64,000 nucleotides of DNA from Nakamurella sp. PAMC28650 (GTDB taxonomy: Bacteria; Actinomycetota; Actinomycetes; Mycobacteriales; Nakamurellaceae): NCBI RefSeq assembly GCF_014303395.1, contig NZ_CP060298.1:1736001-1800000 (forward strand), read 5' to 3'. Below are positions 56,162 to 64,000 of this stretch, one piece after another. The notes beneath the pieces were generated by a model, which ran no database searches, was not told the DNA's origin, and was given only the letters and a program-made list of their open reading frames with translations. Within the stretch, counting starts at the first letter, position 1, and every line of letters starts with the position of its first letter. Both the position numbers and the translations under genes were made by a program.

Positions 56162-57081
56162 GAGATGGCCCCGACCGGTAGCAGGGCATGGACGCCCCAT
56201 ACGTCGTTGGCCACCTGAGTGACCCGTAGGTCGACAGTCGGGCTGGCCAAGGCCATGGCCGCCGCCTTGTCCAGCCCGTACAGCACCTGCATCCAGCCGA
56301 GCATGGCGTCCAGGGCCTGCGCCATCGCCTCGTTGAGGTCGGTGTCGAATCCGAAAGTGATGCGACCGGAGGGAGTCTCGGCGTGGATTCCCGGGATGGC
56401 CGGGGCGGTGACCAGGTCGAGGGTCGCCTGCGTCGTCATCGGGCATTCGATCGCCGTACCGCAGACCTCCCCGTCGCCCTGTCTTGCGTGACCATCGCCC
56501 AGGGTCAACAGCGCCCCCGGGGCATTCACCGGCAGGTAGAGGGTGGAACCCGCGCCCAGGCTCCGGCAGTCGATGTTGCCGCCGCCGACCGCGCGGGGCG
56601 GAATGGTGGAATGTTCACCGGGATCCGCGGGCGCGACCCCCATCACCCCGAGGAACGGATCCGTCCGGACCACGTGCTCCCACTGGTCGGTCGCGGTACC
56701 CGCGTCTGCGTCGATCTCCCAGAGCAGCCACGACGGTGGGTACTCGGTCAGGCCCAGTCGACGGTTCAGCAGATTGTCGCGGGCCGCGGCCACCGTCCAG
56801 CCCCAGGGGTCCGGCCGGAGGGAATCGATGCGAAGCGCCAGCACCATACCGGGTTCCGCGCTGCGAACGGCGATCGGTCCGGTCAGACAATGGCCGCGCG
56901 GCTCGGCGAACATGGTCGGTCGCTGCTCGCCCGGCGTCTGCTGGCGCTCGAGGAAACCGGAGGCGTCCAGCGAGCGGACGATCACCGTGTCGCCGGGGTC
57001 GACGGTCAGGACCGGCGATGCATCGCGGGAGAAGTAGTCGATGGTGGTCCCGGTCTCCGGATCCAGATGGTGCACGGTCAT
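56158..57081 (-). CDS. Acetamidase/formamidase family protein
   Basis: FmdA/AmdA-type amide hydrolase of 307 residues, which releases ammonia from formamide, acetamide or related short amides. Recognisable parts are GPIAVRSAEPGMVLALRI, the metal-site region GGGNIDCRSLGAGSTLYLPV, and TLGDGHARQGDGEVCGTAIE. ATG 57081 is preferred to the ORF extension to 57216. It lies 14 bases after the ATPase gene of the second peptide importer, so its substrate may be supplied by that importer. Confidence 0.88.
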   Translation of the reverse strand: MTVHHLDPETGTTIDYFSRDASPVLTVDPGDTVIVRSLDASGFLERQQTPGEQRPTMFAEPRGHCLTGPIAVRSAEPGMVLALRIDSLRPDPWGWTVAAARDNLLNRRLGLTEYPPSWLLWEIDADAGTATDQWEHVVRTDPFLGVMGVAPADPGEHSTIPPRAVGGGNIDCRSLGAGSTLYLPVNAPGALLTLGDGHARQGDGEVCGTAIECPMTTQATLDLVTAPAIPGIHAETPSGRITFGFDTDLNEAMAQALDAMLGWMQVLYGLDKAAAMALASPTVDLRVTQVANDVWGVHALLPVGAIS

Positions 57082-57095
57082 GGCGTTCCCAAGAA

Positions 57096-59177
57096 TTATG
57101 GCGCAGCGATCAGGGTCTGGGTGTCCAGTGGATGGTGGCACGCCACCGCGTGGCGATCCTCGGTGGGTGCGAGCACCGGCTCCTGCTCGGCGCAGAGGTC
57201 GGTGGCGAGAGGGCATCTCGTGCGGAATCGACAGCCAGAGGGTGGGTCGATCGCCGACGGCAACTCGCCTCCCAGGGCCGCAGAGACTTGACCCCGCGCG
57301 CGCAGTGGATCCGGAACGGGAATCGAGGCGATGAGGCCGGCCGTGTACGGATGCCGGGGCGAGGAGTACACCTGGGCACTGTCACCGAGTTCGACCAATT
57401 TGCCCAGGTACATCACGCCGATCCGGTCGGCCAGATACTTCAGCAGCGAGAGATCGTGCGAGATCACCACGTAGGTGAGCCCGTAGCGATCCTGCAGCGA
57501 ACGCATCAGGTTGAGGATCTGGGCCTGGATCGACACGTCCAGGGCCGACACCGGCTCGTCCGCGACGATCACCCTCGGCCGCAGCGACAACGCCCTGGCG
57601 ATGGCGATCCGTTGACGCTGCCCGCCGGAGAACTCGTGTGCGTAACGGCCGCCGGCATCGGCCGGAAGGCCGACCGCGTCCAGCAACTCGGCGACCTGCG
57701 CCTGATTCTCGCGGCGGTTTCCGGAGCCCTGCGCGGCGAGCGGTTCCGCGACGAGGGCGGCGACCGTCATCCGCGGATCCAGGGCCGCGGACGAGTCCTG
57801 GAACATCATCTGCAGGTTGCGCCGCCGTTTGCGGAAGTCACCCGCGCCCAGCCGGGTGATGTCGGTGCCCTGGAACCGCACGCTACCGGAGCCGGGCTTC
57901 TCCAGACCGACCATCATCCGGCCGATGGTGGTCTTGCCGCAGCCGGATTCACCGACCAGGCCGAGGGTTTCGCCTTCCCGGACCGATAGCGTGACACCGG
58001 AGACCGCGTGCAGTTCGCGGCGTGGGCGGAACGGGAGCCCTCCGCGGAGACGGAAGTCCCGGTGCACGTCGAGCAACTCCAGCAGGGGGGCATCCGGCGT
58101 GATCGGCCGCTGGGCCCTGAGGTCCGTGTCGTCCGGAACCTGACCGGCCTCGGCCTCCTGTCGTGGGTGGAAGCAGGCGTAGGAATGATCCGGTGTGGAA
58201 TCGACCAACTGCGGATCCTCGATCCGGCAGATGTCGGTGGCGAACCGGCAGCGCGGAGCGAACCGGCACATGGCCGGTAGCCCGCTCAGGCGTGGTGGGG
58301 TCCCGGGTATCGCCGCCAGTGATCGTCGGCTGTCCAGTTCGAGCGTCGGCATCGACTCGAACAGTGCCTCGGTGTAGCGGTGCCGGGGATCGGCGAAGAG
58401 ATCCAGGGCCGAGGCCTGCTCGACGACGCGCCCGCCGTACATCACCGCCACCCGGTCCGCGTGGCCGGCGATGACGCCGAGATCGTGGGTGACCAGCAGG
58501 ATCCCCATGGACAGTCGTGCCTTGAGGTCATCGAGCAACGTCAGGATCTGTGCCTGGATGGAGACGTCGAGCGCGGTGGTGGGCTCGTCAGCGATCAGCA
58601 GTGCGGGCTCGCAGACCAGGGCCAGTGCGATCATCACCCGTTGCCGCATCCCCCCGGACAGCTGGTGCGGATAGTCGCCCAGCCGTTCGCCCGGTCTCGG
58701 CATCCCCACCAGACCCAGCACCTCCCTGGCCCTGGTGCGCGCCGCCCGCAGTGAGCCTCCCCGGTGGATGCGGTACGCCTCGATGAGTTGGCTGCCGATG
58801 GTGCGGGTCGGGTTGAGACAGGTCATCGGGTCCTGGAAGATCATCCCGATGTCGCTGCCGCGCAGCCTGCGCATCTCGGGTTCGGGAAGGCCGGTCAGCT
58901 CCCGTCCGCCGAACTTCACGCTTCCACCGGTGATGCCGCCGCCCGGCGGCAGCAGCCGCAGGATCGACATGGCCGTCATGGTCTTGCCCGAACCCGATTC
59001 CCCGACGAGGCCGAGCGTCTCACCCGGTCTGATCGTCAGGCAGACGCCGTCGACCGGACGGATCCGGCCGTCCCTGGTGACGATCTCGGTCTGCAGTCCG
59101 GTGATCTCCAGCAGGGCTCCGGTCGGCGCCGGACGCAGCCCCACCACCGCACGGGTGGGCTTGGTCGGGTCGGTCAT
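57096..59177 (-). CDS. Fused two-domain peptide ABC ATPase (DppD-DppF)
   Basis: Both ATPases of a Dpp-type importer in one chain of 693 residues. The first half has [16 protein letters not shown] and [12 protein letters not shown] and the Cys-rich tail [14 protein letters not shown]; the second has [29 protein letters not shown] and [14 protein letters not shown]. This fusion is known from GsiA-like glutathione importers and many actinomycetes. ATG 59177 overlaps the permease stop by 4 bases. Confidence 0.94.
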   Translation of the reverse strand: MTDPTKPTRAVVGLRPAPTGALLEITGLQTEIVTRDGRIRPVDGVCLTIRPGETLGLVGESGSGKTMTAMSILRLLPPGGGITGGSVKFGGRELTGLPEPEMRRLRGSDIGMIFQDPMTCLNPTRTIGSQLIEAYRIHRGGSLRAARTRAREVLGLVGMPRPGERLGDYPHQLSGGMRQRVMIALALVCEPALLIADEPTTALDVSIQAQILTLLDDLKARLSMGILLVTHDLGVIAGHADRVAVMYGGRVVEQASALDLFADPRHRYTEALFESMPTLELDSRRSLAAIPGTPPRLSGLPAMCRFAPRCRFATDICRIEDPQLVDSTPDHSYACFHPRQEAEAGQVPDDTDLRAQRPITPDAPLLELLDVHRDFRLRGGLPFRPRRELHAVSGVTLSVREGETLGLVGESGCGKTTIGRMMVGLEKPGSGSVRFQGTDITRLGAGDFRKRRRNLQMMFQDSSAALDPRMTVAALVAEPLAAQGSGNRRENQAQVAELLDAVGLPADAGGRYAHEFSGGQRQRIAIARALSLRPRVIVADEPVSALDVSIQAQILNLMRSLQDRYGLTYVVISHDLSLLKYLADRIGVMYLGKLVELGDSAQVYSSPRHPYTAGLIASIPVPDPLRARGQVSAALGGELPSAIDPPSGCRFRTRCPLATDLCAEQEPVLAPTEDRHAVACHHPLDTQTLIAAP

Positions 59178-60160
59178 GCCGTCTTCCTCTCGTCCCGCAG
59201 CCGTGGCAACAGGAATGTGCGGAACGAGGTCCGCCGGCGGCCGTGCCGGGGATCGAGCACCGTCATGACGTAGTCGCCCAGGAAATTGGTCACCAGAATG
59301 GTGAGGGTGATGGCGATGCCCGGGAAGGTCGAGAGCCACCAGGCCATCGAGAGGTTCGACGCGCCGGCCGCCAGGTCGCTACCCCAGTCGGGTGCGGGCA
59401 GCCGCACACCGAGCCCGAGGAAGCTCAGGGTGGTGGCGGTGAGCACGGCCCAGCCGACACCGCTGCTGACCAGGACCACCACCTCGGTCGCAAGGTTGGG
59501 CAGCAGGTGCCGCACCGCGGTACGGGACGAGGTGGATCCGAAAACCCTGGCCGCCTGGACGAACTCGACCGAGCGAAGCCTGCGGACCGATGACTCGACC
59601 ACGCGGGCGAAGCCCGGCGTGAAGGCGACGCCGACCGCCAGCACGATGGAGGGCACCCCCGACCCGACGGTGGAGATCAGGATCAGGGCGATCAACAACA
59701 CCGGTAGCGCGAGCAGGACGTCGACGATGCGCATGGTCACCGCTCGCACCCAGCGCGGGCCCGAACCGCCGATCACCCCGATGGCGACGCCGGCGATGGC
59801 GGCGACGAGCACACCGCAGACGCTGGCGACGAGCACCGGGCGCACCCCGTAGATGTTGCGGCTGAACACATCCCGACCCAATTGGTCCGTACCGAACAAG
59901 TGCGTGCCGCTGGGCCCGGTGAGGATGTCGTCGCCGGTGGCGATCGGATCCTGGTGCGCGAGCAGGCCCGGCGCGAGCAGCACGACGAGGATGAGGACCA
60001 ACGAGACGGTCACCGCCGCGCGGGAGAGAAGACGTCGTGCGGCGGACGTGCGCCGTCCCGGATCGCTCTCACCACCTCCGGCCGCAGGCAGCAGGCCGGC
60101 CTCTGCCGTCAACACCACGATGTTCGACGCACTCATGCTTGATCCTGGCTCATCGCTCAT
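59174..60160 (-). CDS. Peptide ABC transporter permease (DppC-like), second system
   Basis: Permease of 328 residues. GTDQLGRDVFSRNIYGVRPV is the DppC signature and the EAA loop is QAARVFGSTSSRTAVRHLLP. The cytoplasmic N-terminus of about 45 residues is long; an alternative start is the ATG eight codons later. It lies between the DppB-like permease (62-base gap) and the fused ATPase gene. Confidence 0.92.
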   Translation of the reverse strand: MSDEPGSSMSASNIVVLTAEAGLLPAAGGGESDPGRRTSAARRLLSRAAVTVSLVLILVVLLAPGLLAHQDPIATGDDILTGPSGTHLFGTDQLGRDVFSRNIYGVRPVLVASVCGVLVAAIAGVAIGVIGGSGPRWVRAVTMRIVDVLLALPVLLIALILISTVGSGVPSIVLAVGVAFTPGFARVVESSVRRLRSVEFVQAARVFGSTSSRTAVRHLLPNLATEVVVLVSSGVGWAVLTATTLSFLGLGVRLPAPDWGSDLAAGASNLSMAWWLSTFPGIAITLTILVTNFLGDYVMTVLDPRHGRRRTSFRTFLLPRLRDERKTA

Positions 60161-60222
60161 TCGCTCCGCTCATCTGCCCGTACCCTGCTCGTGCCCCGCT
60201 CGCACTCGCCCAAGATGCCTAC

Positions 60223-61155
60223 TCATGCCGCCGCCGTCGCCAGGCGGGTACGCGGGTCGACCGCACCCACGATCAGGTCGATGATCAGGTTGATCACCAC
60301 GTAGCCCCCGCCGATCAGGACCACCGCACCCTGCACCACCGGGATGTTCTTGCTGGTGATCGAGGTGGCCAGGAAGCTGCCGATGCCGGCACGGCCGAAG
60401 ATCACCTCGGTGATCGCCGCGCCGGTCAGGATGTTCCCGAACTGCAGACCGATCGTGGTGATGGCCGGGATGGACGAGTTCCGCAGGGCGTGACGCATCA
60501 GCACCCGGAACTCCGAGGCACCGTGCGCCCTAGCGGCTTTCACGTAGTCCGAACGCAACTCCTGGATGATGCTGCCGCGTACCAATCTGGTCAGGATCGC
60601 CGAGTAACCCCAGCCCAGTGAGACCGCCGGGATGATCAGCGAGGCGATCGAGCCGTCGTCGATGGCCGGAACCCACTGCAGCTTGACGCTGAAGAACAGC
60701 ACCAGAACGAGCGCGAGGAAGAAATACGGGATGGCTACGCCCAGGAACGAGAATCCACGACAGAGCCTGTCCGACAACGAGTTCGGCCGCACCCCGGCCA
60801 CCAGACCCAGTGGTACCCCGATGATCACCGCGACCGCCAGCGCCGAGAAGGTCAGTATCAGGGTGCTCGGCGTCCGGGAGAGCAGCTCGTGGGCCACCGA
60901 GTTCTGGGTCGCGTAGGAGGTACCGAGATTGCCGTGCAGCAGCTGACCGAGGAAATCCAGGTACTGACGCGGGAGTGAATCGTTCAGACCGAGTTGTTGA
61001 CGTAGTTGAGCGATCTGCTCGGGAGTGGAATTCGACCCGAAGAGGATGATCTGGGCCGGGTCACCCGGCATCAGATGGATCAACAGGAACGAGAGAATGG
61101 TGATGCCCAACAACACCGGTACCGCCGCAGCCAGTCTGCGCAGGACGAAATCCAT
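60223..61155 (-). CDS. Peptide ABC transporter permease (DppB-like), second system
   Basis: Permease of 310 residues with the DppB start FVLRRLAAAVPVLLGITILSF, the MPGDPA motif, and EAA loop KAARAHGASEFRVLMRHALR. Starts three bases after the binding-protein stop codon, so the two are tightly coupled. Confidence 0.93.
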   Translation of the reverse strand: MDFVLRRLAAAVPVLLGITILSFLLIHLMPGDPAQIILFGSNSTPEQIAQLRQQLGLNDSLPRQYLDFLGQLLHGNLGTSYATQNSVAHELLSRTPSTLILTFSALAVAVIIGVPLGLVAGVRPNSLSDRLCRGFSFLGVAIPYFFLALVLVLFFSVKLQWVPAIDDGSIASLIIPAVSLGWGYSAILTRLVRGSIIQELRSDYVKAARAHGASEFRVLMRHALRNSSIPAITTIGLQFGNILTGAAITEVIFGRAGIGSFLATSITSKNIPVVQGAVVLIGGGYVVINLIIDLIVGAVDPRTRLATAAA

Positions 61156-61158
61156 CCC

Positions 61159-62940
61159 TCAGTCCACCTGCGTGCCGTGGAAGAGGATGTATCCGTTCAG
61201 GGTCGTGCTCACGTTCTTCACCGACGGGGCCATCGTGAAGGCACCGTTGACGTCCCACAGCGGCAGGTACATGGCGGCCTGCATCAAGGTGGTCCCCACC
61301 TGCTCGTAGAGGGTGTTGCGCGCCGCGTCGGCGGCCGTGGCGTTGGCCTTCGCGATCTTCGCATCCACCAGGGGGTTGGAATAGTGCGACCAGTTGAAGC
61401 CGGACTTGATGGCGTCGGAATTGGCCCAGATGTTCAACAGATACGGATCTGCGCCGTAGTAGCCGAACGCCCCGAGATTGTGGGTGCCGGCGTTGAACGA
61501 GCCCTGCGCCGTGGCCAACGGCTGGACGGTCGTGTTGGACGTGAAGCCGACCTTCGACAGTTCGGAGACGACGAATTGCGCGGGGAGTTCGAACCCGCCG
61601 CCGGTGAACAGCAGGATCTCCAGCGAGAGCTTCTTGCCGCCCTTGGTTCGGACCCCGTCGGAACCCTTGACCCAGCCTGCCGAGTCGAGCAGGGCGTTGG
61701 CCTTGTCGGGGTTGTAGGAGTAAAGCGCGCTCGAGGGCTTGCTGTACCCGGGGGTGATCGGGGTCAGCACGCTGTGGGCGGGGACGTCGACCCCGAACAG
61801 CACGTCCTTGGTCAGCTTCTCCTGGTCGACCGCATACATGATGGCCTGCCGGACCTTGATGTCGTCGGTCGGGAACTTGGTCACGTTGATCGGCATGCCA
61901 CTGGGCGTACCGATCGACGGAACCGTCAGCTGGGTGAACTTGCCGGACTTCGACGCCGCCGAGATGTCGTTGGCCGGAGGGTTCATCGCGATCTGCAGCT
62001 GGCCCGCCTGCAACGCGTTGTAGCGGCCGCTGTCGTCCGGCACGATGCGGAAGGTCAGTTCCGAGAGCTTGGCCGGGCCGGTGCCGAGGACGGTGGGGCC
62101 CCACTTGTAGTCGGGATTGTTCTTCAACGTCAGGTGGTCGCCCGCGACGTACTCGCCGAAGGTGAACGGGCCGGTCCCCACGGGGTGGTTCCCGAATCCG
62201 GTGACACCGTACTTCGCCAGCGCCGTGGGGGAGATGATGCCGAAGTTCCCGGCCGCCTGCTGGTGCAGGAAACCGGCATTGGGTGCCGAGAAGATGATCT
62301 GCACGGTCGAGGCGTCGATGATCTTGGTTTCCTTGTAGGGACCTAGGGCGCCGAGTCCACTCTTCGACTTGGTGGCCGGGTCCACGACGTGGTCGTAGGT
62401 CGCCTTGACCGCTGCGGCGTCGAACTTGGTGCCGTCGTGGAAGGTCACATCGGTGCGGAGCTTGAACGTGTACGTGGTGGCATCGGCCGAGACCGTATAG
62501 CTGGTGGCAAGTCCGGGATGGAACTCGCTGGCCGCGCCGTTCTTGCCCGGCAGCCACCAGACCAGGGGGTCGAACAAGGCGAACGTGATGAGCAGGGTGA
62601 GCGCGAGGCCGGTCGCACCGGGATCCAGCGTGTCCGGGGTGGACGAGATACCCATCACCAGCTTGCCGCCGGCGGCCGCTGCGACGGGTGCCGCGGAAGG
62701 GACGGCAGCGCCGGCCCCGGACGTCGACGACGCGGCAGTGGCACCCGACGTGCTGGACGAGCCGCACGCGGCGAGGGCGAACCCGGCGGCGACGGCGCCG
62801 CCCAGTCCCAGCATGCTGCGCCGCGAGAACCGGCGGGCGGCGCTGGAGGAGAGAAGGACCGGATTCAACGGTCCTGGTGTCGACGGCGCCATCGCCGAAG
62901 GCGTCGCGTCGGTCACGTCTCGGTTGAGGTGCTCTGTCAT
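61159..62940 (-). CDS. Peptide ABC transporter substrate-binding lipoprotein, second system
   Basis: Family-5 binding protein of 593 residues. A long N-region precedes Arg40-Arg41 (RRFSRRSMLGLGG), a hydrophobic stretch and lipobox ALAAC with Cys59. YAVDQEKLTKDVLFGVD is the family motif. ATG 62940 has GGGAG upstream. It differs in sequence from the binding protein at 31045 and so should bind another ligand. The preceding gamma-glutamyltransferase-like gene hints at gamma-glutamyl peptides or glutathione (inference). Confidence 0.91.
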   Translation of the reverse strand: MTEHLNRDVTDATPSAMAPSTPGPLNPVLLSSSAARRFSRRSMLGLGGAVAAGFALAACGSSSTSGATAASSTSGAGAAVPSAAPVAAAAGGKLVMGISSTPDTLDPGATGLALTLLITFALFDPLVWWLPGKNGAASEFHPGLATSYTVSADATTYTFKLRTDVTFHDGTKFDAAAVKATYDHVVDPATKSKSGLGALGPYKETKIIDASTVQIIFSAPNAGFLHQQAAGNFGIISPTALAKYGVTGFGNHPVGTGPFTFGEYVAGDHLTLKNNPDYKWGPTVLGTGPAKLSELTFRIVPDDSGRYNALQAGQLQIAMNPPANDISAASKSGKFTQLTVPSIGTPSGMPINVTKFPTDDIKVRQAIMYAVDQEKLTKDVLFGVDVPAHSVLTPITPGYSKPSSALYSYNPDKANALLDSAGWVKGSDGVRTKGGKKLSLEILLFTGGGFELPAQFVVSELSKVGFTSNTTVQPLATAQGSFNAGTHNLGAFGYYGADPYLLNIWANSDAIKSGFNWSHYSNPLVDAKIAKANATAADAARNTLYEQVGTTLMQAAMYLPLWDVNGAFTMAPSVKNVSTTLNGYILFHGTQVD

Positions 62941-62991
62941 GGATGAACTCCCTGGGTCTGCACACGAGAGAGCCCTTGAAGGCTCTGTATG

Positions 62992-62999
62992 TTGTATAC
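62992..62999 (+). promoter_or_regulatory. TTGTATAC candidate GntR site
   Basis: Part of a dyad, GTAT-GTTGT-ATAC (62987-62999), 52 bases upstream of the second peptide-binding-protein start. It is related to the octamers at 23908 and 30984. A TTGACA on the minus strand lies about 35 bases further upstream, without a good -10 match. The remaining part of the gap 62941-63150 shows nothing else. Confidence 0.35.
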
Positions 63000-63150
63000 G
63001 GGAATTCAAGACCATGTTTGTTTCGTGCGTGTCAACACCGAGGCGCATCTGGGCTACTTCTTGATTCCATCCGCCGTCCCCCGAATGACGCGGCGAACAC
63101 CGGATGACGCAATGGTCGGGCGGTTGTCGCGAGGGCCGGGTAACCATTGA

Positions 63151-63906
63151 CTACCAGAACAGCAGTTTGAGGCCCACGACGGTGCCGAACACGATGACGG
63201 CCGTGCGCAGCACACGAACCGGAAGCCGCCGAGCGATCCTGGCCCCGACGTAGCCGCCCAACAGACTGGCCACGGCCATGATCACCACCGGCAGCCAGGC
63301 CACCGGCCCGAAGATGACGAAGGCGATCATGGCCAGCGTGTTGATGGCCAGGGAAAGCGCGTTCTTGAGGCCGTTGATCGCCTGCAGGCCCAATGGCAGC
63401 AGAGTGCCGAGGACTCCCAACAGCATGATGCCCAGACCGGCACCGAAGTAACCCCCGTAGACGGAGGACAGCAGCACACCGAGGTAGACCCAGGCCCCCC
63501 GGTCACGGTGGCCGGCCTCTCGCCGCTGGGCGACCTTGGCGGCGAGAAGAGGCTGCACGGCGAAGATCGCGGTGGCGCCGAGGATCAGCCAGGGAACGAG
63601 GGCCGTGAAGGTCGCCGCCGGCGCGGTCAGCAACAGGAGCGACCCGATCGCCGAGCCGACCACGCTGACGGCTCCCAGGATGGTCAACCTACGGACATCA
63701 GCGGCCAACTCCTTGCGATAGCCGACCGCACCGCCGAGATATCCCGGCCACAGGGCCACCGTGTTGGTGACGTTGGCCGTGACGCTGCCGTATCCGGCGG
63801 CGAGCAACGCCGGGAACGAGATCAGTGACCCGCCACCGGCAACGGCGTTGAACGCCCCGGCCAGGACGCCGGCCCCACCCAGCAGGAGCCCGGTCCCCAG
63901 GTTCAC
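63151..63906 (-). CDS. TauE/SafE-family membrane permease
   Basis: Membrane protein of 251 residues with about eight hydrophobic segments in two related halves. GAGVLAGAFNAVAGGGSLISFPALL and GGYFGAGLGIMLLGVLG are the paired family motifs. Members export or import organosulphonates, sulphite or other anions. GTG 63906 overlaps the stop codon of the upstream partial gene. With a gamma-glutamyltransferase-like neighbour, a sulphur-related role is possible but unproven. Confidence 0.9.
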   Translation of the reverse strand: MNLGTGLLLGGAGVLAGAFNAVAGGGSLISFPALLAAGYGSVTANVTNTVALWPGYLGGAVGYRKELAADVRRLTILGAVSVVGSAIGSLLLLTAPAATFTALVPWLILGATAIFAVQPLLAAKVAQRREAGHRDRGAWVYLGVLLSSVYGGYFGAGLGIMLLGVLGTLLPLGLQAINGLKNALSLAINTLAMIAFVIFGPVAWLPVVIMAVASLLGGYVGARIARRLPVRVLRTAVIVFGTVVGLKLLFW

Positions 63907-64000
63907 CGCCCAACCGCATAACCGTAGCTTCCACGCGGATTCGCGGCCGCTCGCAGGAAGCCCGTCGTCGGATCGACGGCGACGGCGCTCAGGCGGCCGA
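63903..64000 (-). CDS. Gamma-glutamyltransferase-like protein, C-terminal fragment
   Basis: Only the last 31 residues are inside the window, entering from the right edge and ending at the TGA at 63903-63905. The sequence GRLSAVAVDPTTGFLRAA followed by NPRG and a terminal GYAVGR resembles the C-terminal strand and tail of gamma-glutamyltransferases (GGT/CapD Ntn hydrolases). The stop overlaps the TauE start, so they share an operon. Identification rests on a short stretch and is tentative. Confidence 0.5.
   Translation of the reverse strand, partial: GRLSAVAVDPTTGFLRAAANPRGSYGYAVGR

Noticed and set aside
1-64000. Search for tRNA, rRNA, riboswitches and phage genes
   Set aside because: No cloverleaf, rRNA segment, recognised riboswitch core or phage structural gene was found by eye; weak or unusual RNA genes could have been missed.

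Overview
The window is high-GC, gene-dense DNA from an actinomycete, probably a free-living soil or water species; the genus cannot be fixed from sequence alone. Pointers to Actinomycetota are a tmsA/tmsB-type pair for 10-methyl-branched fatty acids, a LAxTG-type (sortase E) surface protein, a decayed DUF222-HNH gene, many GTG starts and Tat-type lipoprotein signals on all three binding proteins. No rRNA, tRNA, CRISPR array or phage genes were seen.

Layout. (1) 1-13.6 kb: a NarL-type response regulator and its histidine kinase (leftward), a lone receiver protein, a 2086-residue secreted animal-type haem peroxidase with RTX and fibronectin III repeats, a lipoprotein, a Tat-exported multicopper oxidase, a signal peptidase I and a CopD-like copper membrane protein. 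A GC-rich inverted repeat, CCCC-N6-GGGGG, occurs four times, only around these genes. I read this as an extracellular metal- or phenol-oxidising locus, possibly Mn(II) oxidation. (2) 13.6-19.5 kb: tmsB/tmsA, a cell-wall anchored Thr-rich protein, a VOC protein and a methyltransferase. (3) 19.7-22.3 kb: an intact ISL3-type element with 8-bp target duplication, next to a DUF222-HNH pseudogene. (4) 22.5-45.4 kb: a peptide/amide catabolic island: RraA-like protein, SDR, FadR-type GntR regulator, creatininase-like amidohydrolase, SDR, M20 and M19 peptidases, a dehydropantoate-reductase-like/amidase fusion (leftward), a full Dpp-type ABC importer, an isoaspartyl-type Ntn hydrolase, an M55 D-aminopeptidase, and a fusion of complete methylaspartate ammonia-lyase to a DUF885 metallopeptidase. 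The next gene, an alpha/beta hydrolase, is cut after its third codon by an IS66-type element that is itself interrupted by an ISAs1-type element. (5) 45.5-55.1 kb: ribose-5-phosphate isomerase, LacI regulator and GH3 glycosidase (leftward), divergent from a sugar ABC importer with ThuA- and Gfo/Idh/MocA-type enzymes. (6) 55.1-64 kb: a leftward run with a partial gamma-glutamyltransferase-like gene, a TauE/SafE permease, a second peptide ABC importer, an acetamidase/formamidase and a MetX-like hydrolase.

How they may work together. Regions 4 and 6 are two peptide uptake systems with matching hydrolases, and a TTGYRTAC sequence lies 41-54 bases ahead of the GntR gene and of both binding-protein genes, which suggests a shared regulon. 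The most unusual single gene is the methylaspartate ammonia-lyase/DUF885 fusion: all five known lyase residues sit at the same numbers as in the Citrobacter enzyme, but no glutamate mutase is present. This points to breakdown of peptides that contain 3-methylaspartate (or aspartate), not to glutamate fermentation. Region 1 is the second main candidate for an undescribed system.
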